Of a stretch of DNA of 64,000 nt, positions 8,109 through 18,945 are shown piece after piece. Where the stretch lies: assembly GCA_017560945.1 (NCBI GenBank), contig JAFZDY010000044.1, positions 24,590 to 88,589 of the forward strand, in the 5' to 3' direction. The notes beneath the pieces were generated by a model. The model saw only the letters and a list, made by a program, of their open reading frames with translations. It was not told where the DNA came from and ran no database searches. Origin of the DNA: Bacteroidaceae bacterium (lineage in GTDB: Bacteria > Bacteroidota > Bacteroidia > Bacteroidales > Bacteroidaceae). A program made the translations under genes and the position numbers. Position 1 is the first letter of the stretch. The number at the start of each line of letters is the position of its first letter.

Positions 8109-8636
8109 ATGGAAAATTTCAGTGAATTGATACGTTTGCGTCGTAGTACGCGCAAGTTTACCGAGGAGGAGTTGACACAGGAACAGGTGGAGATGCTCCT
8201 TCGTGCCGCATTGATGTCTCCCTCGAGCAAGCGGACGAACGGATGGCAATTTGTGGTGGTGGATGACAAGGAAATGCTTCAGAAACTATCGCAATGCAAG
8301 GAGGCTGGTGCAGGATTTATGGCCGGTGCCCCGTTGGCCATCGTAGTGATGGCCGATCCTATGGTGAGCGATGTGTGGATTGAGGATGCTTCGGTGGCTT
8401 CGTTGATGATTCAGTTGCAAGCCGAGGACTTAGGCTTGGGAAGTTGTTGGGTGCAGGTGCGCGAACGCTTCACCGCCGATGGTGTGTCGGCCAACGAGGT
8501 GGTGCACGAATTGCTTGACATCCCTCTTCAACTTCAGGTGCTCTCCATCATTGCCGTAGGACATAAGGCGCAGGAGCGCAAGCCTTTCGATGAGGAGAAT
8601 TTGCAATGGGAAAAGGTGCATATCAATAAGTATTAA
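8109..8636 (+). CDS. Nitroreductase-family flavoprotein
   Basis: The 175-residue protein begins with the family signature (RLRRSTRKF, about residues 9-17, contacting the FMN phosphate) and continues with SPSSKRTNGWQFVVV and GSCWVQVRER motifs. It is a short nitroreductase of the kind that reduces nitro or quinone compounds with NAD(P)H; the natural substrate is unknown. The start at 8109 follows a purine-rich tract (8094-8106). An in-frame ATG at 8085 would add eight residues and cannot be excluded. It is probably the first gene of a run with the DUF2520 gene. Confidence 0.85.
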   Translation: MENFSELIRLRRSTRKFTEEELTQEQVEMLLRAALMSPSSKRTNGWQFVVVDDKEMLQKLSQCKEAGAGFMAGAPLAIVVMADPMVSDVWIEDASVASLMIQLQAEDLGLGSCWVQVRERFTADGVSANEVVHELLDIPLQLQVLSIIAVGHKAQERKPFDEENLQWEKVHINKY

Positions 8637-8716
8637 AAGGACTTACAAAGTCAGGTATTCCTTCTCTTCCCTCATGTCCCTCCTTAGGGAAGGTAGGAGG
8701 ATGGATTCTCTTACAT

Positions 8717-9493
8717 ATGAAGATAAGTTTAATCGGAGCAGGAAACCTTGCCACTAACCTTGGACGTGCACTTGTGGACGCTGGACACGTGGTTTGTCAA
8801 GTGTATAGTCGTACTCAAGCATCGGCCGATGCGTTGGCCGAGAAGTTGGGGTGTAGGGGAGTCAGCAATTTGGACGAGGTGGTGACCGATGCTCAACTCT
8901 ACATTGTTGCGCTCAAGGACTCTGCATTGTCCGAAGTGTTGCCCGAGTTGATACGAGGCAGAAATTATGCCTTGTGGGTTCATACGGCGGGTAGTGTGTC
9001 TATGCCCATTTGGGAAGAATATGGATTGAAACACTATGGTGTCTTCTATCCTATGCAGACCTTTAGCAAGGCACGTGAGGTAGATTTTGCGGAGATACCC
9101 TTCTTCCTCGAGGCATCGGGGAAAATGGAGATGGATATATTGAAGAATGTAGCCTCGTCCGTGAGTCGTCGTGTGTACGAGGCAGACTCTGAACAACGCA
9201 GATACCTGCACCTTTCGGCCGTATTTGCCTGCAATTTTACCAATGCCATGTATGCGGCCTCCGCACGATTGTTGGAGGAGCATGGCCTCTCATTTGAAGT
9301 GATGCTTCCGCTCATTGACGAGACGGCTCGCAAGGCTCACACCCTTCATCCTACAGAGGCCCAGACAGGCCCTGCCGTTCGCTACGATAGAAATGTGATA
9401 GACAAACATTTAACTATGCTTGACGAGCACCCGCTTTATAAGGAATTATATGAGTTGACAAGCAGAATTATTCACGATGCAAAAAGTATATAA
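8717..9493 (+). CDS. Rossmann-fold oxidoreductase-like protein (DUF2520)
   Basis: The 258-residue protein opens with a nucleotide-binding GAGNLATNLG motif (residues 7-16) of the NADP/F420-dependent reductase fold. The C-terminal DUF2520 helical region contains a FACNFTNAMY motif and the HTLHPTEAQTGPAVR motif. The family is widespread in Bacteroidetes and often annotated as an F420-dependent NADP oxidoreductase, but its reaction is not established. It sits 36 bp ahead of the KdsC-like gene and shares its direction with maf, suggesting one transcript. Confidence 0.8.
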   Translation: MKISLIGAGNLATNLGRALVDAGHVVCQVYSRTQASADALAEKLGCRGVSNLDEVVTDAQLYIVALKDSALSEVLPELIRGRNYALWVHTAGSVSMPIWEEYGLKHYGVFYPMQTFSKAREVDFAEIPFFLEASGKMEMDILKNVASSVSRRVYEADSEQRRYLHLSAVFACNFTNAMYAASARLLEEHGLSFEVMLPLIDETARKAHTLHPTEAQTGPAVRYDRNVIDKHLTMLDEHPLYKELYELTSRIIHDAKSI

Positions 9494-9529
9494 ATTGTAC
9501 ATTGCAAATAGTAAATTGTACTTGAACTT

Positions 9530-10048
9530 ATGATAAACTACGATTTGACAAAAATACGAGCCATCATATTCGATGTGGATGGTGTACTCAGTGCTGAAAC
9601 CATCACCCTTGCCGCCAATGGAGACCCCATGCGTACGGCCAACATAAAGGACGGCTATGCACTACAATTAGCGGTTAAGAAAGGGTTGATAGTGGCTATC
9701 ATCACTGGTGGAAAGACTGAAGCCATCCGAGTGCGATACGAAGGACTTGGCTTGAAGGACGTCTTCCTTGGATGCTCCATTAAATTGAAAGAGTATAACC
9801 ACTTGATGGAGAAGTATAATCTTCTCCCCAATGAGGTAATGTATATGGGAGACGATATACCTGATTATGAGGTGATGAAACTATGTGGTTGCCCTGTGTG
9901 TCCTGCCGATGCCGCACCCGAGATTAAGGCTATTTCTACCTACATTTCCCATCGAAATGGAGGATATGGATGTGGTCGCGATGTCATCGAACAGGTGTTG
10001 AAGGCACAAGGAAAATGGATGGATGGAAACGAGGCTTTTGGATGGTGA
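9530..10048 (+). CDS. kdsC: 3-deoxy-D-manno-octulosonate 8-phosphate phosphatase
   Basis: The 172-residue, capless HAD phosphatase is of the KdsC (YrbI) type, which makes Kdo for the lipopolysaccharide core. HAD motif I is Asp15-Val-Asp17, motif II is Thr59 followed by GG, and motif III/IV is MGDDIPD with Asp108, Asp109 and Asp112. Length matches KdsC, and a tetramer is typical for the family. It lies between the DUF2520 gene and maf, an arrangement commonly seen in Bacteroidales. Confidence 0.88.
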   Translation: MINYDLTKIRAIIFDVDGVLSAETITLAANGDPMRTANIKDGYALQLAVKKGLIVAIITGGKTEAIRVRYEGLGLKDVFLGCSIKLKEYNHLMEKYNLLPNEVMYMGDDIPDYEVMKLCGCPVCPADAAPEIKAISTYISHRNGGYGCGRDVIEQVLKAQGKWMDGNEAFGW

Positions 10049-10075
10049 ATATAGTAATCAATAACTCTTGCTATT

Positions 10076-10654
10076 ATGCTGAACTTGAATTACCACATTA
10101 TACTTGCAAGTAACTCGCCACGTCGAAAGGAGTTGTTGACAGGCTTAGGACTTGAATACGAGGTGCGCACCCTTCCTGGTATTGATGAGTCGTATCCTGA
10201 AACATTGCAGGGTGAAGAGATTCCTATCTATATCTCTTCTCAAAAGGCATCTGCTTATTTAAATACACTGAAGGATAGTGAGTTGCTGATTACGGCTGAT
10301 ACCATTGTATGGCTCGATGGACGAGTGCTTGGGAAACCCGCTAACGAGGAAGAGGCTTGTCAAATGCTACGTGACCTTTCGGGGCATACACATCAGGTGA
10401 TAACGGGTGTAACTTTGGCTACTACCTCTTTTCAGAGAAGTTTTGCTTCTGTGTCACAAGTGACCTTCGCTACACTCTCTGAAGAAGAAATCAAATACTA
10501 TGTAAGCCATTATCGTCCAATGGATAAGGCAGGCTCATACGGCGTGCAAGAGTGGATAGGCTTTATAGGGGTTGAGCGCATTGAGGGTTCTTACTTTAAT
10601 GTGATGGGATTGCCAGTGCAAAGGCTTTACAAAGAATTAAAGGCTCTTCAATAA
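10076..10654 (+). CDS. maf: Maf-like nucleoside-triphosphate pyrophosphatase
   Basis: The 192-residue protein has the Maf signature ASNSPRRKELL near the N-terminus. The catalytic-site TADTIVW motif and the KAGSYGVQEWIG motif that binds the nucleotide are also present. Maf proteins hydrolyse non-canonical or modified NTPs and are linked to septum control. Its last 18 bp overlap the 3' end of the convergent tyrosine phosphatase gene. It follows kdsC by 27 bp and probably shares its transcript. Confidence 0.9.
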   Translation: MLNLNYHIILASNSPRRKELLTGLGLEYEVRTLPGIDESYPETLQGEEIPIYISSQKASAYLNTLKDSELLITADTIVWLDGRVLGKPANEEEACQMLRDLSGHTHQVITGVTLATTSFQRSFASVSQVTFATLSEEEIKYYVSHYRPMDKAGSYGVQEWIGFIGVERIEGSYFNVMGLPVQRLYKELKALQ

Positions 10655-11101
10655 TCCCTCGCACGCATCTTCCAAGATGTCAAGCACATTTTCGAATCCT
10701 GAAGCACCGCCATAGTATGGGTCAGGCACATGGTCAGCTACGATGTGTTGTAAATAATCGGCCATGCGTACGATTTTCTTTTCTTCTTCCACACCAGGTG
10801 CACGTTGACGCAAGTCATCTACGTTGCGCTCGTCCATGGCCACTATAAGGTCAAAGTTGTAAAAATCTTCCGTCCGTATAGGACGCGAGCGGTGGGTGAG
10901 ATTGTAACCCCTTCGAGAGGCGTGCATTCTCATGCGACTATCAGGTAATTCGCCTTGATGATAGCTCAGTATACCTGCCGAATCAAGTATAAACTCTCGT
11001 TCGCGTCCCTCGCGAATGACCAATTGACGCATTACCTCCTCTGCCGTACACGAGCGACAGATATTGCCAAGGCATATAAAAAGTATTTTTTTCTTTTCCA
11101 T
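10637..11101 (-). CDS. Low-molecular-weight protein tyrosine phosphatase
   Basis: The 154-residue cytosolic phosphatase has the P-loop Cys10-LGNIC-Arg16-Ser and the general-acid loop HVPDPYYGG near residue 128. Such enzymes dephosphorylate tyrosine on kinases controlling exopolysaccharide export, or low-molecular substrates; the target here is unknown. The start at 11101 (MEKKKILFICLGN) is chosen because the upstream in-frame extension is unlike the family. It overlaps maf tail-to-tail by 18 bp and no terminator is visible between them. Confidence 0.9.
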   Translation of the reverse strand: MEKKKILFICLGNICRSCTAEEVMRQLVIREGREREFILDSAGILSYHQGELPDSRMRMHASRRGYNLTHRSRPIRTEDFYNFDLIVAMDERNVDDLRQRAPGVEEEKKIVRMADYLQHIVADHVPDPYYGGASGFENVLDILEDACEGLLKSL

Positions 11102-11250
11102 TGTGAATATTTTACGCAAATGTACGATAGATATTTTACTTGGGCAAAATAATAGTTTGTTTTTTGGGATACATTGACACATAATTCTTAAGGGCAATTT
11201 ACAAATGATAGCAATTGAAGGAGAGGTTTGGGGAATCACGATTGAATTTA

Positions 11251-11282
11251 TTTGGCTGATTCACTTTTTCTTCGTATTTTTG
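11251..11282 (+). promoter_or_regulatory. Promoter of ffh
   Basis: TTTG at 11251-11254 and TATTTTTG at 11275-11282 with a 20-bp spacer. The predicted start near 11289 gives a leader of about 80 nt. Confidence 0.6.
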
Positions 11283-11370
11283 CGCCCTCAATTACATACG
11301 TAATATAATAAGGTGGAAAATCCATCGTGGAAGTTAGAAAAAAGTAATAAAAATATAGAATAGAAACAAT

Positions 11371-12732
11371 ATGTTGTTTGAAAATCTTAGCGAAAGACTT
11401 GAACGTTCGTTCAAAATCCTGAAAGGTGAAGGAAAAATCACCGAAGTCAATGTATCAGAGACATTAAAAGATGTGCGTAAGGCATTGCTTGATGCCGACG
11501 TTAACTATAAAGTAGCCAAGACATTTACCGACACGGTAAAACAGAAGGCCCTTGGACAAAACGTACTCACGGCCGTGAAACCCAGCCAGTTGATGGTGAA
11601 GATTGTACACGATGAGTTAGCTTTGTTAATGGGTGGTGAAACGGCTGAAATCAACATAAAAGGACAAACAGGTCAACCTGCTATCATCTTGATGTCAGGT
11701 CTTCAGGGCTCGGGTAAGACTACCTTCTCTGGTAAATTGGCCTTGATGTTGAAGACAAAGAAAAATCGTCGCCCTTTGTTGACCGCGTGCGACGTATATC
11801 GTCCGGCCGCTATCGAGCAGTTACGCGTGTTAGGTGAACAGATTGGTGTGCCTGTATATTGTGAATTGGAGAATAAGAATCCAGTGGAGATTGCACAAAA
11901 TGCCATTCGCGAGGCTAAGGCTAAGGGATACGATGTGGTGATTGTGGATACGGCAGGTCGCTTGGCTATCGATGAACAGATGATGCAGGAAATAGCAGCT
12001 ATCAAGAACGCTATCAATCCTTCTGAAACTTTGTTTGTTGTTGACTCAATGACTGGACAAGATGCCGTGAATACCGCTAAAGAGTTCAACGAGCGTCTTG
12101 ACTTTGATGGTGTTGTACTTACTAAACTCGACGGTGATACTCGTGGTGGTGCGGCTCTCAGTATTCGTACAGTTGTGAACAAGCCCATCAAGTTTGTGGG
12201 TATGGGTGAGAAGATGGATGCTATTGATCAATTCCATCCTTCACGTATGGCCGATCGTATCCTTGGTATGGGTGACATCGTATCATTGGTAGAGCGTGCT
12301 CAAGAGCAATTTGATGAAGAAGAGGCAAAGCGCTTACAAAAGAAAATCCAAAAAAATCAGTTTGACTTCAATGACTTCCTTGGACAAATCCAACAAATTA
12401 AGAAGATGGGTAACATCAAGGAGCTTGCAAGCATGATACCTGGTGTAGGAAAGGCTTTGAAAGACGTTGATATCGATGATGATGCATTCAAGAGTATCGA
12501 GGCTATCATCTACTCAATGACTCCGAAGGAAAGAACAAATCCTGAAATTTTGAATAGTAGTCGTCGTACTCGCATTGCAAAGGGTAGTGGTACTGATATT
12601 CAGGAGGTAAACCGACTCATTAAACAGTTTGACCAGACTCGTAAGATGATGAAGATGGTAACTGGTGGTAATATGGGTAAAATGATGGGAAAGATGCCTA
12701 AAATTCCTGGTATGCCTAAGTTTGGAAGATAA
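11371..12732 (+). CDS. ffh: Signal recognition particle protein Ffh
   Basis: The 453-residue SRP GTPase delivers nascent membrane proteins to FtsY and SecYEG. The N domain occupies about residues 1-90. The G domain has GLQGSGKTT (about 110-118), DTAGR and TKLDGDTRGG. The methionine-rich M domain, which binds 4.5S RNA and signal sequences, runs to the C-terminus (KMMGKMPKIPGMPKFGR). Length is standard. The thioredoxin-like lipoprotein and folD follow in the same direction with small gaps, suggesting an operon. Confidence 0.97.
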   Translation: MLFENLSERLERSFKILKGEGKITEVNVSETLKDVRKALLDADVNYKVAKTFTDTVKQKALGQNVLTAVKPSQLMVKIVHDELALLMGGETAEINIKGQTGQPAIILMSGLQGSGKTTFSGKLALMLKTKKNRRPLLTACDVYRPAAIEQLRVLGEQIGVPVYCELENKNPVEIAQNAIREAKAKGYDVVIVDTAGRLAIDEQMMQEIAAIKNAINPSETLFVVDSMTGQDAVNTAKEFNERLDFDGVVLTKLDGDTRGGAALSIRTVVNKPIKFVGMGEKMDAIDQFHPSRMADRILGMGDIVSLVERAQEQFDEEEAKRLQKKIQKNQFDFNDFLGQIQQIKKMGNIKELASMIPGVGKALKDVDIDDDAFKSIEAIIYSMTPKERTNPEILNSSRRTRIAKGSGTDIQEVNRLIKQFDQTRKMMKMVTGGNMGKMMGKMPKIPGMPKFGR

Positions 12733-12760
12733 TAAATTATTAATAAATAGAGACTTAACA

Positions 12761-13828
12761 ATGAGAAAGATTTCATTATTGATTGGGGTATTTGGCTTGA
12801 TGGCCATGTTTGCCTCTTGTAATCAAAAATCAAATGATTATACTGTAACAGGTACATTGCCCGATTCAAGTATGGACGGAAAGTCAATGTATATTCTTGA
12901 TGTAGATAAGGGTGTGTGTGTTGATACAACTGTAGTTGAAGGTGATACATACGTCTTTAGCGGACAGGTAGATACATTTATCGTTGCTGGAATTTCTGTT
13001 GATGGAAAAGACCCAGTTATCGTATTTGCGTTGGAAAATGGTAATATTACAATTTCAGCAGACGGAGCATCCAATGGAACTCCTTTGAATGAAGAGTTAA
13101 CTCGTGCTACTACAGCATTGGATGATATCAATACTGCCTATTATGAGGCGGCCGAAAGTTTCAATGGTACTCGTGAAGAGTGGGAGTCACAATATGAAAA
13201 TATTTGGATTCCTCTTTTCAAAAATCAAGTACTTGAGTGCTTCCAAACACACAATGATGACGTAGTGGGATATGTATTGACTCAGTTCTTTGATGTTTTG
13301 AGTGTTGAAGAACAGTTGGAGTTGATGAGTACCTTCGGTCCTTGGTTGTCATCTACCAAACGTGTGTCGACCACTAAAGCTACCTTAGAGGCTCAGAAAG
13401 CAACATCCGCTGGCCAATCCTTTGTTGACATCAAAGGTACTGACATCAACGGAAACCCCGTTTCACTCTCTGACTATGTAGGTAAAGGCAATTATGTGCT
13501 TGTGGATATGTGGGCAAGCTGGTGTGGCCCCTGTAAACGTGAGATTCCTAATTTGGCCAATGTTTATAATCTCTACAAGGATAAAGGTTTGACCGTACTC
13601 GGTGTCTATGTGTGGGACGAATTGAAGAACTTGGCTCCGGCTATGGAAAAAGAAGGTATTACTTGGCCGCAGATAATTGACTCTAACGAGACGGCTACCA
13701 AGCTTTATGGTGTAACGGGTATCCCTTGTATCATACTTATTGGTCCTGATGGTACTATTCTTGATCGTACAAACATGCGTGGTGCGAACATGCAACCTAT
13801 GGTAGAGAAGTATATGTTTGGTGAGTAA
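12761..13828 (+). CDS. Thioredoxin-like (TlpA/ResA-type) lipoprotein
   Basis: The 355-residue protein has a lipobox ending at the Cys of MFASC (about residue 20) and a DUF4369-like N-terminal beta domain (about 28-125). A helical linker and a C-terminal thioredoxin fold with Cys255-Gly-Pro-Cys258 in WASWCGPCKRE follow. It should sit in the periplasm as a membrane-anchored disulfide reductant. The partner is unknown. ATG 12761 is chosen because it starts the signal peptide; the longer in-frame start overlaps ffh. It lies 28 bp ahead of folD. Confidence 0.88.
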   Translation: MRKISLLIGVFGLMAMFASCNQKSNDYTVTGTLPDSSMDGKSMYILDVDKGVCVDTTVVEGDTYVFSGQVDTFIVAGISVDGKDPVIVFALENGNITISADGASNGTPLNEELTRATTALDDINTAYYEAAESFNGTREEWESQYENIWIPLFKNQVLECFQTHNDDVVGYVLTQFFDVLSVEEQLELMSTFGPWLSSTKRVSTTKATLEAQKATSAGQSFVDIKGTDINGNPVSLSDYVGKGNYVLVDMWASWCGPCKREIPNLANVYNLYKDKGLTVLGVYVWDELKNLAPAMEKEGITWPQIIDSNETATKLYGVTGIPCIILIGPDGTILDRTNMRGANMQPMVEKYMFGE

Positions 13829-13856
13829 TATAAATGATAATTAGAGTTTTAATATT

Positions 13857-14738
13857 ATGCAACTGATAGATGGAAAAGCCGTAGCCGAGCAAGTGAAGCA
13901 AGAGATTGCTGCTGAAGTGGCTGATATTGTATCACGTGGTGGTAAACGTCCTCATTTGGCCGCTATATTGGTAGGACATGATGGTGGAAGTGAAACGTAT
14001 GTTGCCGCAAAAGTGAAGGCTTGTGAAGTATGCGGATTCAAGTCAAGCCTTATTCGTTACGAGGATGATGTGACAGAGGAAGAGCTTTTAGCAAAGGTTC
14101 GTGAATTGAACGAGGATGCTGATGTGGATGGCTTTATCGTGCAACTTCCTTTGCCAAAGCATATTTCTGAGCAGAAAGTGATAGAAACTATCGATTATCG
14201 CAAAGATGTAGATGGTTTTCATCCCATCAATGTGGGTCGTATGAGTATTGGACTTCCATGCTACATCTCTGCTACTCCAAATGGTATTATTGAATTACTG
14301 AAAAGATACAATATTGAGACTCAAGGAAAGAAGTGTGTTGTTCTTGGTCGTAGTAATATCGTAGGAAAGCCCATGGCAAGTCTGATGATGCAAAAAGCAT
14401 ACCCTGGTGATGCTACTGTAACTGTGTGTCATAGTCGTAGTAAGGACTTGGTGAAGGAGTGTCAAGAAGCAGACATTATTATCGCTGCACTTGGACAACC
14501 CAATTTTGTAAAGGCTGACATGGTAAAAGAGGGAGCGGTTATCATAGACGTAGGTACTACTCGTGTGCCTGATGCTACTCGTAAATCCGGTTTTAAATTG
14601 ACAGGTGATGTAATGTTTGATGAGGTTGCCCCCAAATGCTCATATATCACTCCTGTCCCTGGTGGAGTAGGTCCTATGACCATATGTTCTCTTATGAAGA
14701 ATACTCTTTTAGCAGGTAAGAAGGAAATATATAAGTAA
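13857..14738 (+). CDS. folD: Bifunctional methylenetetrahydrofolate dehydrogenase/cyclohydrolase
   Basis: FolD oxidises 5,10-methylene-THF to methenyl-THF and hydrolyses this to 10-formyl-THF for purine and fMet synthesis. The 293 residues carry the catalytic-Lys region [10 protein letters not shown], the [12 protein letters not shown] motif, the NADP-binding GRSNIVGKP motif and the C-terminal [10 protein letters not shown] motif. Length is standard for the homodimer. It is the last gene of the ffh run and is followed by a dispersed G/C-rich palindrome. Confidence 0.97.
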   Translation: MQLIDGKAVAEQVKQEIAAEVADIVSRGGKRPHLAAILVGHDGGSETYVAAKVKACEVCGFKSSLIRYEDDVTEEELLAKVRELNEDADVDGFIVQLPLPKHISEQKVIETIDYRKDVDGFHPINVGRMSIGLPCYISATPNGIIELLKRYNIETQGKKCVVLGRSNIVGKPMASLMMQKAYPGDATVTVCHSRSKDLVKECQEADIIIAALGQPNFVKADMVKEGAVIIDVGTTRVPDATRKSGFKLTGDVMFDEVAPKCSYITPVPGGVGPMTICSLMKNTLLAGKKEIYK

Positions 14739-14764
14739 AAAGGAATACCTTTTCACATAACGAA

Positions 14765-14794
14765 CCCTCCCCCTGCCCCTCCAAGGGAGGGGAG
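14765..14794. repeat. Dispersed G/C-rich palindrome
   Basis: Opposed C- and G-runs (CCCCTCCAAGGGAGGGG core) resemble the element at 138-159. It lies between folD and the CapA-like gene, where it may act as a weak terminator. Confidence 0.5.
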
Positions 14795-14812
14795 TAGAAA
14801 GATTGAACTATT

Positions 14813-15952
14813 ATGAATAAGCAAAGAAGTTCTAATACATTTTACTCCCTTTTCTTGAGAGGGGCAAGGGCGAGGGTCTTTCTTTTTCTCTTTTTGATCT
14901 TTTCATTAACACTTTCTGCGCAGGAGTTTGGACGTATTTCTCTGCTCTTTGCTGGTGATATGATGCAACATCAAGGACAAATTGATGCTGCTCGTCAATC
15001 GGATGGCTCATATGATTACACTCCTTGCTTTCAATACGTCAAAGATGAGATTAGTGGAGTTGATGTCGCCATTGCTAACTTGGAAGTTACTCTAGCTGGT
15101 CGGCCATATAAAGGTTATCCTCAATTTAGTGCTCCCGATGAATTCGCACAAGCAATCAAAGATGCAGGTTTTGATGTCTTGATTACGGCGAATAATCACT
15201 GTCTTGATAGAAGAAGGAACGGCTTAGAGCGTACAATTCAAATGCTGGATTCTTTTCAAATTCCACATGTCGGTACTTATGTAAATGAGGAAGAACGCGA
15301 GCGCCTTTATCCTTTAATTATCCAGAAAAATGGTTTTCGTATAGCATTGTTGGCTTATACTTATGCTACTAATGGTATACAAGTACAATCTCCCAATATT
15401 GTGAATTATATTGATAAGGAGCAAATTTTAGAGGATATAGCCAATGCTCGTAAGCAAAAAGTGGATGTTATTATTGCTTGTATGCATTGGGGAGTAGAAT
15501 ATCGTCTCCTTCCAGAGAAACAAGAGAAAGATATGGCTGATTGGTTAATTTCTTATGGAGTTGATCATGTTATAGGTGGTCATCCTCATGTACTTCAACC
15601 TATGGAAGTTCGTCCTGGTGAATATACTGCTTCTCGTCATGTCGTAGTTTATTCATTAGGGAATTATATATCTAATATGTCAGCTTCTAATACAGATGGT
15701 GGAGCTATGGTTAAATTAGAGTTGAAAAAAGTGGGACATCTCGCAGTTTTAGATAATTGTAGTTATTCATTGGTATGGACTTCTAGACCATCTCTTCGAA
15801 ATGATGGAGGCAATTATTTGCTTTATCCAGCTGAAAATCCACCAAGAGATATAAGTGATGCTGAATCTATACGTCTAAACCGTTTTTTAAATACTGCACG
15901 TAATCTATTCAAAAAGAATAATATAGGAATTAAGGAGTATTTTTTTGAATAA
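14813..15952 (+). CDS. CapA-like metallophosphatase-fold protein
   Basis: The 379-residue protein has an N-terminal hydrophobic signal or anchor (about 22-38). The PGA_cap fold follows, with LLFAGDMMQH, VAIANLEVTLAG, ITANNHCLDR, ACMHWGVEY and GGHPHVLQP carrying the predicted metal ligands. The family includes CapA/PgsA of poly-gamma-glutamate capsule export, but most Bacteroidales members occur without the rest of that pathway, as here. It should act in the periplasm; the substrate is unknown. It is AT-richer than folD and has no visible partner. Confidence 0.85.
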   Translation: MNKQRSSNTFYSLFLRGARARVFLFLFLIFSLTLSAQEFGRISLLFAGDMMQHQGQIDAARQSDGSYDYTPCFQYVKDEISGVDVAIANLEVTLAGRPYKGYPQFSAPDEFAQAIKDAGFDVLITANNHCLDRRRNGLERTIQMLDSFQIPHVGTYVNEEERERLYPLIIQKNGFRIALLAYTYATNGIQVQSPNIVNYIDKEQILEDIANARKQKVDVIIACMHWGVEYRLLPEKQEKDMADWLISYGVDHVIGGHPHVLQPMEVRPGEYTASRHVVVYSLGNYISNMSASNTDGGAMVKLELKKVGHLAVLDNCSYSLVWTSRPSLRNDGGNYLLYPAENPPRDISDAESIRLNRFLNTARNLFKKNNIGIKEYFFE

Positions 15953-16029
15953 AAACTTGCTTTAAAATTTGCACGTTTCAATAATAAGTCGTACCTTTGC
16001 ATCGCTTTTAAGAAAAAGCGCTTTAGATG

Positions 16030-16103
16030 GTGCCTGTAGTTCAGTTGGTTAGAGCGTCAGATTGTGGTTCTGAATGTCGTCGGTTCGAGTCCGATCAGGC
16101 ACC
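16030..16103 (+). tRNA. tRNA-His (GTG anticodon)
   Basis: A complete cloverleaf: acceptor GTGCCTG/CAGGCAC, anticodon loop TTGTGGT with GTG, and T-arm GGTTCGAGTCC. The base before the 5' end (G16029) can pair with the C73 discriminator (16103), the G-1:C73 identity pair specific to tRNA-His. A full CCA tail is not encoded. A -7-like TACCTTTG lies at about 15991-15998. Confidence 0.97.
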
Positions 16104-16110
16104 CAACTTT

Positions 16111-16145
16111 AAAAGAAGATTTGTGAACAAATCTTCTTTTTTTGT
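16111..16145 (+). terminator. Terminator of tRNA-His
   Basis: A perfect 14-bp stem (16111-16124 with 16127-16140) ends in a run of seven or more T. Confidence 0.92.
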
Positions 16146-16355
16146 TCTATCTAAAATAGATTTTGATAGGGGGGTAGTTGCGATGTTAGTCCTTTTCTTT
16201 TGATAATTGTTAATTCTTTTTTTTGTTATATTGAAGTAATCTAAAGTGAATTTATTCGTGTGGTATTTACCTGCTATTCTATTATTAATTCTTTTGTGGA
16301 TGTGATGAATAAATAGGCTCTTTTAAAAAATTAGTTGAATTCTTAATTTTTGAGC

Positions 16356-16413
16356 ATATATAACTTCGAGTGCAAAGTAATATATACTTCAAGTGGCAAC
16401 GAATATATACTTC
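16356..16413. repeat. Phased dyad array B (3 units, 23-bp period)
   Basis: ATATATAACTTC at 16356, AATATATACTTC at 16379 and AATATATACTTC at 16402 are exactly 23 bp apart. They lie in the 570-bp gap between tRNA-His and the GH10 gene. One further copy of the same word occurs at about 47901. The rest of this gap (16146-16660) is AT-rich with no gene. Confidence 0.65.
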
Positions 16414-16668
16414 AATGAAGAAGTAAGTGCTTTGTTTTTTTTAACTAAATTATAGAAGAGAAGATAAATATGGTTTTATCGCTCTTTTTGATTTTTAGTA
16501 TTCCATTCGCAATGGGAATTAGTGTTTGATGATTTATCTATATAATGTGTTCATTATAAGTAGAATAATGTTTTTTGTATAGATTTGTTTCATTGAGTTT
16601 TATGTAAAAGTGAAACAAAAACAAAAGTATGAGACACGTATATATAGGTAATTATGGCTTTTTTGTTA

Positions 16669-16676
16669 TAAATTTG
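16669..16676 (+). promoter_or_regulatory. -7 element at the head of the xylanase cluster
   Basis: TAAATTTG matches TAnnTTTG, with a predicted start near 16683 and a leader of about 33 nt to the GH10 start codon. Confidence 0.5.
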
Positions 16677-16706
16677 CAATCGAAAAAATATTAACCTAAA
16701 AATTAA

Positions 16707-18851
<2,145 letters not shown>

Positions 18852-18940
18852 TGTGTCAATGTGCTAATGTGCTGATGTGCTTGTATGCTATATAGCATCT
18901 TCATCAGCATGTTAGCACATTAGCATGTTTACACATTATC
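18852..18940. repeat. Long imperfect hairpin built of GTGCTAATGTGC-type words
   Basis: The left half repeats short words such as AATGTGCTAATGTGCTGATG. The right half (CATCAGCATGTTAGCACATT) is its near complement, giving an imperfect hairpin of about 30 bp between the GH10-CE1 and GH30 genes. There is no T-run, so it is more likely an mRNA-stabilising or dispersed extragenic palindrome than a terminator. Confidence 0.6.
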
Positions 18941-18945
18941 TGTAT